Assembly (NCBI GenBank): GCA_903813345.2
Contig: CAIIXF020000012.1
Span: forward strand, 23,078,184 to 23,138,183
DNA length: 60,000 bases
Source: Owenia fusiformis
Lineage: Eukaryota; Annelida; Polychaeta; Sabellida; Oweniidae
Direction: 5' to 3'
In this document: positions 58,545 through 60,000 of the stretch, one piece after another
Layout of the letters: each line of letters starts with the position of its first letter
Numbering within the stretch: the stretch's first letter is position 1
The notes under the pieces: model-generated
What the model was told of the DNA's origin: nothing
What the model saw: only the letters and a program-made list of their open reading frames with translations
Database searches by the model: none
Position numbers and translations under genes: made by a program

Positions 58545-60000
58545 TGTGCCAACAATGGGATTAGAATCCCAACAATTGAAAAATGTGTCATTGTGGAATA
58601 ACCGTAATGAACCAGAGAGCAAAATCATCAAATGATAGAACTGATTATGTGTTACAGTACCTTTAACAAGATGGTATGTAGATATAAATGCTGCAGATAG
58701 GTAACACAAATTGTAGATTCCCTGTGGTTTCCTTTTGTGTTTCTTTTTGTTCTCTCCAAGGCAAGATGTATGTAGATACAAATGCTGCAGATAGGTAGCA
58801 CAAATTGTAGATTCTCTGTGGTTTTCCCTTTGTGGTTCTTTTTGTTCTCTCCAAGGCAAGAAGACTGCACCTGAAAGTACAATTAAGGAAAAGATCAGCG
58901 ATGGTTCAATTAAAAAGAAAGAAAACCCCGAAACTAAGCCCACAATTTTAACATGAAAACCCAAAAGAAAAGACCCTTCAATCTACAACTGTAGCTAAAA
59001 TGAACACAAGACTTCAGACCTTCAAAATTTAGATCTGGAGTAGTACTTGAAGTGAACTTTAAAATTGAATCATTGCTGAGTAAGTATTGGTCAACGAAAT
59101 ACAATACAAAACAAAACAAAACAATACAATACAAAACTATACAATACAATACAATACAATACAATACAATACAATACTAAGCACTAGATCCATGATCTTG
59201 GTCATCTGGTTCATTGGTTGTCTGGTTCGTTGGTTGTTTGGTTCGTTTGGTGGAGTGTTGGTTAGATGGTTGATTAATTAGTTAATTGGTTGGTTAGTTT
59301 TAACCTATTGGGTGGTCTGTTGGTTGTCTGGTTGGTTAGTTGGTTGGTTAGTATGTAAGTTGGTTGGTTAGATTAAGCCTATTGGGTCATTGGTTGGTCG
59401 GTTGGATGTCCGGTTGGTTGGTTGTCTGGTTGTTTGACACCCCCAAGAAAAAATAACTTGAGTGATGACTTCCCAAAAACTTGAATTAAACAACCACATC
59501 CACAGTCAAAAGATCCCGATTGCTCCATCAAATCCAACTCAATAAAAAGGTGACTTGAGACCCCACCCCCATGAAATTAAACTGGAACAGTACTGGAAGT
59601 AGACCCCCCCCCCCACCCCCAAGACACGCACTATGGAGTGAATACCTTCCCAAAAACTTGAATAAAGCAACCCAAGCTAAAATCTAAAAGACCACCGCTC
59701 AAACAAACTAAAAAGTGAAGTGACTTGAGGCCTCCCCCATTAAAAGTAGAACTGGAACAGTACTGGGAGTAGCCCACTGCTAATGGGATGAAACTGATTG
59801 CAAGAGATAAAACTGGGCAAAAATGCGACATCTATTGTGAGTCCTGGAAACTCGACCTAGTCCCCTCGTGAAGAAAAATGTGATTTCAACAGGATCGTCG
59901 TTTCGCAGGGACTTCACCATCTATGCTACAAATAGATAAAAACATGTTGTAGTAGTTGTTATTTTACATAAAACTTTGCATTATACTTTACAGTACTTAA
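58545..60000. repeat. Tandem segmental duplication, right copy (runs off the window)
   Basis: Matches 56061-57511 throughout. Differences are small indels in the ACAAT (59095-59175) and GGTT (59205-59435) microsatellites and scattered substitutions. The minus-strand frame with MVKSLRNDDPV near 59920 is present in both copies (left near 57419), with substitutions only. It continues past the window end. Confidence 0.85.

Overview
The window is nuclear DNA of an animal, most likely a marine invertebrate. Genes are split by GT-AG introns, the sequence is AT-rich, and much of it is non-autonomous transposons, LINE/SINE debris and minisatellites. The species cannot be fixed from sequence alone; a lophotrochozoan or invertebrate deuterostome fits the genes and repeats. 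No prokaryotic or viral layout is present.

Four protein-coding genes can be assembled with consistent splice phases. (1) The 3' part of a CUEDC1-like gene (+, exons 1674-7209); the exon with the CUE domain lies before the window or was not found. (2) Cytochrome c oxidase subunit 6A (-, 18964 to 16191), with a second complete copy of its last coding exon at 11402-11482. (3) A nine-exon gene (+, 19355-41831) for a 700-residue MULE-type DDE transposase-like protein with a C-terminal SWIM zinc finger; every junction keeps frame. (4) An intronless 568-residue acyl-CoA synthetase (-, 34124-32418) nested antisense in intron 6 of gene 3. COX6A and the MULE/SWIM gene are head to head, with start codons 390 bp apart. 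A short two-exon gene start (49209-49630) and unidentified minus-strand exons near 58 kb are weaker calls.

Layout: 1-1673 foldback repeats; 1674-7209 CUEDC1; 7210-11370 3' sequence and MITEs; 11402-18964 COX6A, with a fourfold-repeated conserved element at 12.0-14.3 kb and a 44-bp minisatellite; 19355-41831 MULE/SWIM gene, whose introns hold a mariner, hAT-like elements, a SINE, the acyl-CoA synthetase and four tandem arrays; 41950-43978 hAT-like element; 45818-47450 5'-truncated LINE with target-site duplication; 48007-49068 long-TIR element; 49944-50480 and 53880-54960 LINE 3' ends; 50945-53245 satellite of AGGTCA half-sites; 55.5-60 kb tandem segmental duplication running off the window.

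The most unusual feature is in the MULE/SWIM gene. Two introns hold tandem arrays built from its own splice sites. Intron 3 repeats the end of exon 3 with its 5' splice site about 13 times. Intron 7 repeats a 57-bp unit carrying the 3' splice site used by exon 8 about 38 times.
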